Origin: Prorocentrum cordatum
Taxonomy: Eukaryota > Sar > Dinophyceae > Prorocentrales > Prorocentraceae
Length of the DNA stretch: 40,377 nucleotides
Reading direction: 5' to 3'
Assembly: GCA_963575745.1 (NCBI GenBank)
Contig: CAUYUJ010012091.1
Location: 418,104 to 458,480 of the forward strand
In this document: positions 28,411-38,725 of the stretch, in pieces
How the letters are laid out: each line of letters opens with the position of its first letter
How positions within the stretch are numbered: position 1 is the stretch's first letter
Notes under the pieces: model-generated
Database searches by the model: none
Seen by the model: the letters and a program-made list of their open reading frames with translations, nothing else
Told to the model about the DNA's origin: nothing
Program-made: the position numbers and the translations under genes

Positions 28411-28753
28411 TTCTAGGGGCTCCAACTTCTAGATAGGGTCGCACTGGGGTAATCGCATCTTCGTTGTGCTATTGCGCGCGCCACGTTGTGGCACGGCGAC
28501 CGTTCTGAAGACGCCTTGCGTTGCGCCGCATGGGCAAACGACGCCGTGATGGGCGCTGCGAAATGCCGCGCCATCTTGCGCCCTGCGCGACGATGGCAGC
28601 CTCAGTGCTGTGGGCGACGCGGGCCAGCAAACAAATCAGTTGGTCGCGGGTTCCCCTGTGGATGACATCCATGGTGATCGCGGCCTAGTAGCCGACGCCA
28701 CGTGCCTGGCAGACAGCGCGCGTGAGCAATGTCGCTTGATCTCTGCGATATAG
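28411..28753. other. Gene-like spacer, undetermined
   Basis: Possibly 5' coding DNA of the following pseudogene: one plus frame reads GQQTNQLVAGSPVDDIHGDR (28620-28685). No start was found. A 67-codon minus frame (28469-28672) is Arg-rich and unconvincing. Confidence 0.3.
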
Positions 28754-29188
28754 TTGTCTCGTTCTCTGCGCGCCGTGGAAGCGGTGGCAGATGGAGACTG
28801 CTGCCTCGACGTGATGTGTCCCGTGCTGGGCTGGGTCCGCAGCAGCAAGACCCGGGGCGCCCTGCGCTGTGAATTGTGAGTACATGCTGCGTCACATGGG
28901 CAGTCGGGCTGTCTTGGCGACGTTGCGTGGAATGCATTCGGCGGGCGCGCAGCAACCGAAGCCCATTGCACGATCAGACGAAGAGCCTGATGCAGCGCGG
29001 CGCTTTTCTCAGAGGTCTTTTCAGCCCCTGCGTGAAAGCGCACCCCGCCCCCTCAAAGCCAGTCGGGGAACGAACGAGAGGCGCGAAATACGTTAGCATC
29101 CCGAGGATGTACGCGGGCGCCGCGGGCATTTACTTGAAGACGACGCGGGGGGCGCATTCTTGGGAAACTCCGCGGCGGCGGGGGGTGA

Positions 29189-29692
29189 ATGTGTTTCTGC
29201 GTTCGAAGGGCGGGGGAAGAGAAGCTATCGGGGGACGCATTCAGCCGCGTCGACGAGGCAGTTCGTGACCATGTCCGGCGTAGGGCGCGGCGCGGTGGCA
29301 GACCCAGGCAGCGCAACACCTCGCGGGTGGAATTGGCCGAATGGTCCAGCATCGCGCGCCACAGCGTGGACGTAGAGATCACGTGCCTTTTCCCAACGCA
29401 GTGCTTGCGGATGAAAGCATTTGATCTACAACAATGTTACTTCGTGTCTTGCTTGCAAAAGGGAATACTCGCGGAGACTGTAACCATCGATGGCAAGTGG
29501 CTGAACAGGTGGATGGCGGAGTACGGGATTTCGTCGCGGAAGCCGAATCGTAAATTCGAGCTGCCGCGCGCAGTTTTACCGGGGCGTTTGTCAAGTTGTT
29601 TGACCGTGGCGGCGGCACTGCGCAAGTTGGTCTCGCTGCACCTCGGGCACGACCCGCGCATGCGGAACGTCGTTGAAGCCCCTTTCACATGA
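29189..29692 (+). CDS. Longest intact frame of the DDE-like pseudogene
   Basis: 167 codons, the best-preserved piece of the 28754-31500 gene. It has a basic N-terminal third, then FDLQQCYFVSCLQKGILAET, KWLNRWMAEYGISSRKPNR and LRKLVSLHLGHDPRMRNVVE. In transposases of the Tigger/pogo type, the equivalent position before the core is a helix-turn-helix-like segment; RWMAEYGISSRKPNRKF has that shape (inference). It ends at TGA 29690-29692, one base out of register with the next block. Confidence 0.5.
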   Translation: MCFCVRRAGEEKLSGDAFSRVDEAVRDHVRRRARRGGRPRQRNTSRVELAEWSSIARHSVDVEITCLFPTQCLRMKAFDLQQCYFVSCLQKGILAETVTIDGKWLNRWMAEYGISSRKPNRKFELPRAVLPGRLSSCLTVAAALRKLVSLHLGHDPRMRNVVEAPFT

Positions 29693-29978
29693 ACGAGGCA
29701 GGGGGCGCCCAATGCAACGCGCTCACTGTCAGGGGCGCGCTGACGGCCCCTTTACGCGAAAGACATGCGGCGACGAGGGGGCGGTGGAGCTTGAATTCGG
29801 TCCCCGATTCTTGCAAGGGGAGAATTCTGCAGCAAGTACCAGGGTTGGAGCTCATGTTCAAGGCGGAAGGAAATCACGTGGAACGCAAGATGCGCGCACG
29901 CGTCCACTCGCAGGATGTGCCTCTCAAGTTCTCCGCGGCGACGTGCCCGAGCGGGTCGTGCAAAGAACGCGACATCTT

Positions 29979-30207
29979 GAAGTGCGCGGGCTCCGCCGTG
30001 CCCCGCCGCGGCCCTCCGTCGCGCCCCCCTCCTCCACGCGAGCCCTCTTCCATCGCCCCCCCTCTGTCATCGCCCCTGGACTGGCGCCCTCTGTCGCGGC
30101 GTCTGAATTGGCGTCGCGACAGAGGATGCCATGCGCGAGCTCTCCTCCATCGCCCTTCTCTTCGCAGCCGGAGCGCCGCCTAATGTTCCAGCGCGGGGCG
30201 CGCGGAT
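29979..30207 (+). other. Probable intron with internal 11-bp hairpin
   Basis: Separates ...CKERDILK from FLGEWLEP.... The sequence is C/T-rich and stop-containing, and shows no continuity with either frame. It contains CCTCTGTCGCG (30088-30098) perfectly paired with CGCGACAGAGG (30115-30125), and TTCTCTTCGCAG (30160-30171), an acceptor-like site. The exact borders do not follow a clean GT-AG pattern. Confidence 0.5.
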
Positions 30208-31515
30208 TTCCTGGGCGAGTGGCTGGAGCCGCGGGGCCCTGGCAGGCAGTGGGAGTTTTTTTTTGCTAGATGCGTGCGCTCCAGGACTCGCCGCAAGGCG
30301 CAGCGCTGGCGTTGGAGCAAAGGGTGCATCTGCGCTGCGTGACTCACGGCGGTGGGGCCCCCATGGTCTTGCAGACAAATGACGCCGACCTCCATGGGCA
30401 CGCCCGCTGGAGATTCATTGAGTTGGAAACAGTGAAAAATCCCAGAGAGCGCCGCCACGGCGGCGGAATGATAGATTTTACCAAAAAGAGCAAATTGACA
30501 CCATGACAAACACCATGTCCGATCCGGCTCTCTATTCGCAGGCGCGTAGAGGATGCGCACTCACTGGTGCGACGGTGGCCTTGGACGGGCCTGAAGATGA
30601 TATGATGTGCAGAGACGCAACAGACTTTTGGGATGAGTTGTGGGCATGCGAAGCCGCCTGGACTCCGCGGCGGCGGATGTCTCGGGAAAGTCAGCCGCTG
30701 GGCTGGTCTTTGGCCCTGGACGCGCCAGACAGCGCAGCCACTCATCGCGTCATCCTAAACGGGGCCACCTCGATGAGATCAAATATGACCAAGAAGACGA
30801 AGTCACGCCCGACCCAGATGGAGTTCCCTGGGAAACGAACGAAGCCCGGCAGGAGGAGCAAGCGGCGCCCGACCAGGCCGAAGAGGAGGAGACCATGGAG
30901 TTCGATGCCGCAGATTGGGTGAATCCAGAAGAAGCGCTGAGCAACCATTTGGGTGGTCAACCGGAGAGCCATGGTGATGGCGGGGAATGCGTCATCGAAG
31001 AGTCGGCCAGATGGCGATGACGAAAAAGTGAGCGAGTGAAGCAGGCGTTGAAGGATGCGGCAGCGGCTCTTGAACAAGCTCGCAAGGAGCAGAGGGGGGC
31101 CGACGCCGCGGCGACGGCCATGGCTCATGTTAGAGTTTTTTATGTGGAGACGTTGGGCCGCGGAATGGAAGGTGGTGGGAACCAGACTCATCGCAAAGCG
31201 CGCCTGCACATATTGCAAGCTCTTCGGAAAGCAGCCGAGTTGCCGCCAGAGCAAACAAGCCAATGTGACCTCTGCAAGTCACAATGGGACATCAAGATGG
31301 CTGCTACCCACGGAGAGAAGTGGGGGCAGTTGTTTGTTGAGGTTGTGCAAAAGGTGGTGGGCGACTTGGTAACTGGTAGAAGAGATGCGCTTCCTGTTTT
31401 ACTGATGTGCCCGCCTTGGCGATGCCAGCGCTGAAGCGCCCTTGGGATACTCCGCGGCGGCGGTGATCCGAACGCGCAGGTGGAACGCAGCTGTCACAGC
31501 TGGAACGCACCTGAC

Positions 31516-31530
31516 AAAACAAAAAAAAAA

Positions 31531-31572
<42 letters not shown>
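31516..31572 (+). repeat. Poly-A tract (41 uninterrupted A)
   Basis: AAAACA10C is followed by 41 A (31532-31572), about 75-130 bp after the apparent end of the DDE-like pseudogene on its sense strand. This is the position and polarity expected of a retroposed mRNA tail, although a simple A-microsatellite is equally possible. Confidence 0.9.
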
Positions 31573-31575
<3 letters not shown>

Positions 31576-31969
31576 GCGAGCCTCTTCGCGCGCGCTCATG
31601 CTCTCGCCGCATAAACCACCTCGCCCTCATTGTCATCATCCGTTTATTTTTTGTCATTATCCCCCTCTCTCCCTCCTTCCCCTCGCCCTCGGCCTCCTCG
31701 TCCAGGCGCGGTTGGTGTGCGTGTGTGTATATATATAGAGAGATAGATAGATATAATTATACACGCGCATCATGTAAGCAGGGTGGCGACAGCGACGCGC
31801 CCCTCCAGCGCAATTGATTGCGATTCCCTCGCCGGGCGCGCCCCCTCCCCCCACCCCCCCCCCCTCCCAAATCCCATCCTCGCCGCCGCGCCCCCGCGTT
31901 CCCTCGCGGTCGCCCAACTAGTACTTCAGGTTCGTGAGAAGTTGTTGCGGCCCAGGGACCCAGTCCTAG
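31573..31969. other. Non-coding with TA/GATA microsatellite
   Basis: 31723-31762 is TGTGTATATATATAGAGAGATAGATAG-like. 31843-31865 is C-rich. No gene. Confidence 0.5.
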
Positions 31970-31984
31970 CTTTCGCGCTTCAGC

Positions 31985-33716
31985 GTGCCTGGCTTGCAGC
32001 TAACTCGTCTCCGCGGCAATTGGCGCGACGATGGCGACGCAGACTCTGACGGAAGAAGCCTGCCCACTTGCGCGCCCACGGACGCATCCGGCCTGCCGGG
32101 CGATCTGCCGCCTGATTTCGGCGATGACTACGAGGAATGCGCAGAGCTCTCTTTCAAGCCTGAGTGGGCAGGCGCGACGGACTGCGACGCGGGCACGGCG
32201 GCGGCGCGCATGACAAGGGGAAAGGCTGCAGTACCAAGCTGGGCACCCTTGGCGTCTTGACCGCCAACTGGGGTGGGAAATTGCGCGAGGCGGGAATGCG
32301 TGAGCACGTGGTCCGTGACTTCAAAAGCTCCTCGTGCCAGTTCTTTGTCGCTCATGGGGGCCGCGCCAGACCTGTTTGATTTTTGTTTGTTTGTTGTTTG
32401 TGGGGGGGGGGGGGGGGGTCCTGCGACGAGCGGCTCCGCATCCGTGGTGATGGGGCGCGAACCGCGCAAATTCATCGGAGTTGCAGGCGCGAAAACGGGA
32501 AGCGCCCTTCCAATCTGCGCAAGAGAGCCCCTGGTGACAGGGGTGCGGCTTCTATTGTTCCACGGGGCCCAATGCGAAACCTATTCCGTCATTCAAAAGA
32601 GCATAGCGCAGCCGCGGACTACAGAGATCGCTGCAAGCTGGAGAATGATCGCATCTGCGAAGATGCGGTTTTGGAATGCCCGCGGCGGCGGGGGGGGGCG
32701 ACGCCGGCCAGGGCGCAGATGAGTTCCGTCTGGCGAACGCGCATTTGAATTTCAGAACGGCGAAGCGCGACCTTCACGGCAATCGAGAGGCGCGCAAACG
32801 TTGTTGGGATTGTCTCGCGCCCTCCCCGGCAGAGCTTCGCCCTTCGATCCTCTGCGGGGACTTCGAAGTGGCGCTCTTCTGCGCGGCGCCTGAGCTACGA
32901 GCCCGAGGCGCCGATGTCAACCTGGTAGCGCGGCGCCGCTTGAAGCAGGGGCGCGGAACCGACGTCCGGGCGGACTCGTGCGCCACGTTTCGCTTGGGAC
33001 CATGCTCAGGCATTCGGTTGCGCCACGGCATCTCCGCGCCCAGGCTCGATGGTTCCGACCTGCCAGAGGAGTGCTCCATGATGATGGAGACCTCTTTCGA
33101 TCAGAACAGAAATGAGATCGGGAGGCGCCCCTGGCCCATCAAGGACGCGCCGTTCTTGGGCCAGGGGTTCCCGCTTCGCAGCGACCACCCGACATTGCAA
33201 GCGCGCCGGGAACACTGCGTAAAGTGGACTTTTCGCGCCTGTCTTCGATGAGGCTTCATCCGCGGTGGCGGAGGTTTCGCGAAGCGCTTCGGCCGACAAG
33301 ACCAAGTTCCCCTTCCGAGTGGGCCCTTCCGTGGTTCGTTTCGTGGACTTCGCGCTATATGCCCGCGTCGAAACAGAAGCCTGTAGACCTCGACAAGTTC
33401 CACCCCAAGCGCGAGTTCTTCAAGCGCGGCGCGCATGTGCCCTCGATGATCTTCGTGGGCGAGTCTGGCCAGGCGCGGCGGGCGAGGTGGCTCCAGGTGG
33501 CAATGGGGGGCGGCATGAGCACCAACCTGGCGAAAGGGCCAACAGCCGCGGCAGCGGCGAGCAAGGCAATTATTTCCACGGCGAGGGTGGAAAGTGGGGC
33601 GACAAGGATCGAAAATGGTGGGGCGACCAGGACGGCGCATGGTGGGGCGACCACGGATGGCAACCATGGCGATGGTCAGTGCTCATTTCTGGGCACCCGA
33701 GGTAGCGGGGAGTAGG
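31985..33716 (+). pseudogene. Decayed endonuclease/exonuclease/phosphatase (EEP) family gene
   Basis: Blocks in order: acidic LPGDLPPDFGDDYEECAELS (32090); KLGTLGVLTANWGGKLREAG (32240), the EEP N-terminal strand with its Asn; SCQFFVAHGG, where EEP enzymes normally have Q-E, so the metal-binding Glu seems lost; then in the 32676-33251 frame ANAHLNFRTAK (residues 20-30) and CGDFEVALF (60-68), where the usual GDFN Asn is Glu; LRSDHPTL with the catalytic SDH (169-171) is kept. A later frame gives PKREFFKRGAHVPSMIFVGE and another a Trp/Gly/Asp-rich end (KWWGDQDGAWWGDHGWQPW, about 33612-33670). At least three frame changes. EEP domains occur in DNA-repair enzymes and in LINE endonucleases; which applies is undetermined. 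Confidence 0.6.
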
Positions 33717-34086
33717 TGCCAGCGCGTCGCTGAGCACTGCATAAGCGCCGCGCAAAGAGACATATAAACGTAGAGAGGCAAACAAAACATGGAAAGAGAG
33801 AACTTCAGAAGAATGAGAGGATTGGTTGTCATTGAAAGGGTTCCAGCGGCAACCTTGTCGCAGGGGTTGGTTGTCATTGACAGGGTTCCAACGACAACCT
33901 TGTCGCAGGGGTTGGTTGTCGGGTGTTTCGCTTAATTGCCTCTTTCGCTTTATTGCGCCAGTCAGATTAGGCAGTAGTTATATGTTTAAATACACGTATA
34001 TGTATAATTATGTAGCTGTATGATACACCCATCTTCACATAATATGTATGTTTCTCTCTTTTCGCTTTCGCTCTTTATTTATATTT
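33717..34086. other. Non-coding, AT-richer, with 45-bp repeat
   Basis: Holds the 45-bp repeat (33822-33920) and a TATATGTTTAAATACACGTA stretch. This is the left flank of element copy 2. Confidence 0.6.
33822..33920. repeat. 45-bp tandem repeat, 2.2 units, with inner dyad
   Basis: TTGGTTGTC recurs at 33822, 33867 and 33912, exactly 45 bp apart. Within a unit, GGTTGTC and GACAACC form an inverted pair around CATTGACAGGGTTCCAAC-like sequence. Confidence 0.85.
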
Positions 34087-35664
34087 TTACCTAACAGCGA
34101 AGACTGATAGGTTTCTAGTGGTCTAAAAAGAGCTCACAGATCACTCCACAGGGGGGTCCGGGCAGGTGTTGGGAGTTGCCGGGCGGGCTGTGCCCACTTC
34201 GTTTTTCACAAACAATCACACACTTCGTGCTCTTCGACTTCCCAGAACTCCATTCCCAGGCTCATTCTGAATAACCGGATGCAACAGTCACACACTTCGT
34301 GCTCTTCGAGTTCCCAGAACGCCATTCCCGGGCCACATTTAGAATAACCGGATGCAACAGTCACACACTTCGTGCTCTTCGACTTCCCAGAACTCCATTC
34401 CCGGGCCACATTTTGGATGCCCGGAGCCAACTGTAGGCCACTTCGTGCTCTTCGACTTCCCAGAACTCCATTCCCGGGCCACATTTTGAATGCCCGGAGC
34501 CAACTGTAGGCCACTTCGTGCTCTTCGAGTTCCCAGAACTCCATTCCCGGGCCACATTTTGAATGCCCGGAGCCAACTGTAGGCCACTTCGTGCTCTTCG
34601 AGTTCCCAGAACTCCATTCCCGGGCCACATTTTGAATGCCCGTAGCCAACTGTAGGCAACTTCGTGCTCTTCGACTTCCCAGAACTCCCATTCCTGGGCC
34701 ACATTTTCAGCAGGGGCAAGAGCACGACGAGGAGGAGGACGAGCAAGACCAGGAGGACGAGGACGAGCAGGAGCAGGACGAGGAGCAGGAGGAGCAGGAG
34801 AAGAAGGACGAGCAGGAGGAGGAGGAGGACGAGCAGGAGGAGGGACGACCAGGAGGAGGAGGACGACCAGGAAGAGGAGGAGGAGGAGGAGGAGGGGAGA
34901 GGGGGGGAGGAGGAGGAGGAGGAGGAGGATGAGGGGAGGGAGGAGGGAGGAGGAAGAGAGGAGGAGGAGGAGGAGGAGGAGGAGGACGAGGACGAGGAGG
35001 AGGAGGAGGAGGGGGGGGGAGAGTACCAGGAGGAGGAGAACGAGGACCACCAGGAGGAGGAGGAGGAGGAGGAGGAGGAGGAGGAGGAGGAGAGAACACC
35101 AGGAGGAGGAGGACGAGCAAGACGAGGAGGACGAGAACGAGGACGACCAGGAAGAGGAGGAGGAGGAGGAGGAGGAGGGGAGGGGGAGGACTACCAGGAG
35201 GAGGAGGAGGAGGAGGAGGAGGAGGAAGAGGAGGAGGAGGACGAGGAGGAGGAGGAGGAGGACGAGGAGGAGGAGGGGGGGGGAGAGCACCAGGAGGAGG
35301 AGAACGAGGACCACCAGGAGGAGGAGGAGGAGGAGGAGGAGGAGGAGGAGAGAGCACCAGGAGGAGGAGGACGAGCAAGACGAGGAGGACGAGAACGAGG
35401 ACGAGCAGGAGGAAGAGGAGGAGGAGGAGGAGGAGGAGGAGGAGGAGGAGGAGGAGCAGGAGAAAGAGCAGGAGGAGGAGGAGGCAGGCTGAGGCTGAGG
35501 CTGTGACTGCGACTGCCGTTGCCGCTGCGACTGTCATCGCGAATGCTACTACGACTGCGAGAACAGCAGAATTTGACAACTGGATTTTCGTCTGAATCTT
35601 AAGGGGAATGCTTTCAGACATGCTTCTACACATCGCTGTTAGGTTGCTTTGCCGGGATAATTTT
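34087..35664 (-). mobile_element. Non-autonomous mobile element, copy 2 (inverted)
   Basis: Reverse complement of the 14484-16072 element: 3' unique part (34087-34208), seven 73-bp repeats (34209-34712), pyrimidine array as GAG on plus (34733-35490), 5' unique part (35491-35664). The 5' ~180 bp differs from copy 1 at about three positions and the 3' ~140 bp at about five. The subterminal CCTAACAGCGA inverted repeats are intact (34090-34100 and, as TCGCTGTTAGG, 35634-35644). No clean target duplication is visible: both flanks are A/T-rich and the right flank is a CT/TA microsatellite, which may have altered the border. Confidence 0.88.
34209..34712 (-). repeat. 73-bp tandem repeats, element copy 2
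   Basis: Seven units, marked by CTTCGTGCTCTTCGA at about 34225, 34297, 34370, 34442, 34516, 34588 and 34661. The order of variant units matches copy 1, so the array was transferred whole and not re-amplified. Confidence 0.95.
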
Positions 35665-35668
35665 TCTC

Positions 35669-35669
<1 letters not shown>

Positions 35670-35710
<41 letters not shown>
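35670..35710. repeat. (CT)n(TA)n microsatellite at element border
   Basis: TCTCTCTCTC is followed by about 26 nt of TA, immediately beyond the 5' end of element copy 2. Confidence 0.95.
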
Positions 35711-35759
35711 AGATGCCTTTCGGTCCATCCCGCTACGGTGCTTGGGTTGTGGGTCGTAG

Positions 35760-36290
35760 GCCTCTTGCATGTTCGCTTGGATGTCGTGGGACGCCTCTCG
35801 GGGGCCTCTTGGAAGCAGTTTTGAAGCACCTTGCGTGCCGTTTTTGGCCCTCGTGGGGTGTTTTGGGGGCCTCTTAGGGGGCCTGTCGGGGCCTCTTGAG
35901 GCCTCCTGGCGGCATTTTGGTGTGGAAAGCTTGAATTGTCGTTTCGGGATCCTCCTCTGGAGCCTCACCTCGGGCTGCCTTGGGGCTCTCTTAGGCCATC
36001 TCGGCAGCCCCTTGGGCCGCCTCGGGGCCCTCTTGGCCCATTTTTGGGCGATCTTGGTGGCTTTTTGAGCTGTTTTGAACGCCGTGGGGGCGCAGGGTCG
36101 TATATGCTAGAATTGCATGTGTTCCCCAATGGAATTGGACGATGCTTGCCTCTTGGGGCCCTCTTGGGAGGCCTCCTGGGCCTCTCTCGGGGCGGCTTGG
36201 GCGCCTCAGCCATCGTCAGGTCAGCTTGGGCGTCTTGGCCTCGTGGGACCCTGTTGGCCCGTCTTGGGGTTCCCTGGGCTCCGCACCACT
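35760..36290. repeat. CTTGGGGGCC degenerate minisatellite, block 2
   Basis: Same family and strand as 7220-7935: GGGGGCCTCTTGG, GCCTCTTGGGGCC, ATCTTGG words. An interruption near 36095-36140 (GAATTGCATGTGTTCCCCAATGG) recalls the one in block 1 (CAATGCAATTTTTTCC), suggesting that the blocks share a common ancestor. Confidence 0.8.
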
Positions 36291-36454
36291 AATGCGGGAA
36301 GACGCCGGGAGCCGCGGAGCAAACGCCGGAAGCTTCAGTAGATTTATGGGTTTGGGGTCAGGCCCCTGAGAGAACCCTCAGGGCTGAAGGCTGAGGCCTG
36401 GGGGATTCGGCCGCGGACATGAGGACACGCGAACTCGTGCCTCAGGGAACGGCG

Positions 36455-36529
36455 GTGGATATATATATATATATATACATAGAAATACACATACAACTAC
36501 AAATCCATATATACGCACATGTGGATATT

Positions 36530-36573
<44 letters not shown>

Positions 36574-36852
36574 TATGTATACGTGCATGTACGTTGTGTA
36601 TGTATGTATGTATGTATGTATGTGTGTGTGTGTTTATGCATGCAGGCATGTATGTGTGTATGTAGATAGGACGATAGGCATGTATGCATAGATGCCTGTC
36701 TGTCGGTTTGTCTGTCTGCCTGTCTGTCTACATGTGTGTACGGATAAGGCTTACAGGCATGTATGTGTATATGTATGTAGGTAGGTCGGTAGGCCGGTAG
36801 GTAAGTATGCATGCATGCATGCATGCATGCATGTATGTATGTATGTGTGAGG
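36455..36852. repeat. TA / GTAT / TGTC compound microsatellite
   Basis: (TA)n at 36457-36476 and 36533-36568, GTATGTATGT near 36598-36630, CTGTCTGTCTGC near 36697-36730, and (GCAT)n at 36808-36835. No gene. Confidence 0.95.
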
Positions 36853-36954
36853 GGGCCCAACGGTCATTCATTGTCCCTGGGTGCGTGGCTTCAGTGGGGA
36901 TCCATGGTGAGGATTCTGCTTGTTGCCTTGTTGTTGTTTGTTATCGTCGTCCCC

Positions 36955-37293
36955 CCTGCGACTCACCCCGCGACCGACCCGCGACCCACCCCGCGACCAC
37001 CCGCGACCCACCCCGCGACCCACCCCGCGACCCACCCGCGACCCACCCGCGACCGACCCACCCCCCCGCGACCCATCCCCGACCCACCCCGCGACGCACA
37101 CCGCGACCACCCCCGACCTGCGACCCAACCCGCGACCCACCCCGCGACCAACCCGGCCATCCACCCCGCGACCCACCCCTCGCCACCCCGCGACCCACCC
37201 CGCGACCCACCCGCGACCCACCCGCGACCCACCCGCGACCCACCCTCGACCCGGCCCGCGACCCACCCGCGACCCACCCCGCGCGATCCACCC
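36955..37293. repeat. CGCGACCCACC 11-bp minisatellite
   Basis: About 30 units of CGCGACCCACC or CGCGACCCAC with 1-2 bp length variants (CGACCGACC, CGCGACGCACA, CGCGATCCACC). The plus-strand RPTRDPP and minus-strand GRGWVAG frames are products of the repeat. Confidence 0.97.
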
Positions 37294-37460
37294 ACAATGT
37301 CTTAACGAAAACATCGGCGCCTGCGGCCTGCTGAATGCATAATTTCTAGAAGTTAGGCGCCCGCGGCGGGCTTCTCCAGAGCCTCGCAGACTGAGGACGT
37401 CCTCGCAGCCCCCTCACTCCTACCCGCAACTGCGGGGTGCTACGTATGTATGTATATATG

Positions 37461-37509
<49 letters not shown>

Positions 37510-38053
37510 ACATATACACATATACACACATATATATATATATATATAGGTGTGCATGTGTGTATGTATCTAGGTCTGCCTGTCTGTCTGTCAGGGGCAC
37601 ACCAGATCGACGTCGTGGGGCATCGCAGCCGGGTCTCCCCGGTGGGTGGCTTCGTCATCAAGCGCCACGACCGGTGCCGCGCTGGCTGGCCGCCTGGCGA
37701 GCCCTATCCCTGCCCCCCTCGGACATAGTTGGGGGGTAGGGGTAGGGTTAGCACGTGGCCCCCTTCAAAACGTGCTCCGGCGAGGCGGGCCGGCTCGACG
37801 CCGCTTTTCACCGCGGTGCTAAGCTGTAGTGGTGGGTGGCTGCCGAAGCGACGTCGGGGCCGTCGGCACCCTCGAGCGCGTCGGCTGCATCCGAACCCGG
37901 CAGGCCGGCGCCGCGGCGCGGGAAGGGGGGGACATGGAGGCGGGTCCGCTGTAACTCGGGAGGGAACAAAGGCACACAGACACAATTAGTCGTCGATTCC
38001 CTGGAAAATGTGGGAAAGTTGGGGAAGTTTGGGGGGAGACGACAATCAAACAA
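37294..38053. other. Non-coding, with TA array and G-rich telomere-like word
   Basis: (TA)n lies at 37464-37507 and 37529-37548. GGGGGGTAGGGGTAGGGTTA is at 37733-37752, followed by a GCACGT/ACGTGC dyad (37751-37756 with 37773-37778). 37590-37720 and 37780-37960 are GC-rich with no convincing frame. Confidence 0.5.
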
Positions 38054-38413
38054 ATGTTGAGAAGTATGGGGGGTCCTGGGATTTGTGTATTTCTCTGTGT
38101 GTCCCTAGGCCCCTTCAACGACAGCAGAGCCATTCCCGTCGTGTTGGAGGCGAACGGGCGGCCAGGCCAGAGCGCTCAGGCCTTCATCCGCCGTTTCGCG
38201 GTGGACGCCGCCTCGGGGTTCGGCAGGTTCGCGGCGGCCGCCTGGCGCGACCTGCCGTCCTGCCCTTCAGGCTGGCAGTGCGCAGCTGGACTTGTCGGCG
38301 TATGGTGTTGCCGCGTCGGAGCAGAAACGCTGGGAGCTGTTCGTGCCGCTGTGCAGTTTCTTGTGTGCGTCGGAGGGGCGGTGAGACGGCTCGTGTCGTC
38401 AACGCTCTCCTAG
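38054..38413 (+). CDS. Possible retroelement-type C-terminal fragment
   Basis: 119 codons. The convincing part is residues 20-65: PFNDSRAIPVVLEANGRPGQ, SAQAFIRRFAVDAASGFGRF. A neighbouring frame continues with LDLSAYGVAASEQKRWELFV and a TGA at 38380, so a frame shift near 38280 is likely. The xPVVLExxGRPGxxAxxF pattern resembles segments found downstream of reverse transcriptase in non-LTR elements. This is recognition by eye only, and no RT motif is present in the window. Confidence 0.35.
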   Translation: MLRSMGGPGICVFLCVSLGPFNDSRAIPVVLEANGRPGQSAQAFIRRFAVDAASGFGRFAAAAWRDLPSCPSGWQCAAGLVGVWCCRVGAETLGAVRAAVQFLVCVGGAVRRLVSSTLS

Positions 38414-38604
38414 GCTATGTGTGGCCACCTTTCCCTCGAGTGTCACAGGGGCTTGGGGGACGGTTCCTGTTGCAGCAAAGTCTCACTGCGAGGATTGTGT
38501 CCCCGGAAGCCTTGAAAATGTGTTTCCAGAAAGCCCCCAGTCCCCGCGATCGCACCAGTGCAATGCGGCGCGGCTTGTTGGCAGACAGGCAGCGTGGGAC
38601 CCGT

Positions 38605-38677
38605 CAGTCTGTCTGCCTGCCTGCCTGCCTGTGTGTATGTATGCACGTACGTACGTACGTACGTACGTACGTACGTG

Positions 38678-38725
<48 letters not shown>

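Larger units (their letters stand above)
28754..31500 (+). pseudogene. Decayed OTU-like plus DDE_1-like transposase fusion gene
   Basis: Ordered protein-like blocks on plus, in shifting frames. VEAVADGDCCLDVMCPVLGW (28775, OTU-like DGDC signature) then EYMLRHMGSRAVLATLRGMH (28878). GKWLNRWMAEYGISSRKPNR (29492) to LRKLVSLHLGHDPRMRNVVE. MNEAGGAQCNALTVRGALT (29689) then ATRGRWSLNSVPDSCKG and PGLELMFKAEG. FLGEWLEPRGPGRQWEFF (30209), LLDACAPGLA, then THGGGAPMVLQTNDADLHGH (30342). GGGMIDFTKK, SDPALYSQARRGCALTGATV, an acidic stretch (30790-30960) and a helical end WGQLFVEVVQKVVGDLV (31318). The middle follows the DDE_1/pogo plan: target-like block, LLD-x(3)-P, HGGG...Q-x-x-D. The first acidic position appears lost (VVEAPF). 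Frame breaks lie near 28876, in C4 29679-29682, T9 30256-30264, about 30330 and 30490. 29979-30207 looks like an intron. Confidence 0.6.

Noticed and set aside
34082-35669. Target-site duplication for element copy 2
   Set aside because: TATTT on the left and TCTCC on the right do not match at the borders defined from copy 1; only a shared T-run is visible, which is not diagnostic.
37590-37720. Possible tRNA or small RNA in the GC-rich stretch
   Set aside because: No cloverleaf with a proper T-loop or anticodon arm could be drawn.
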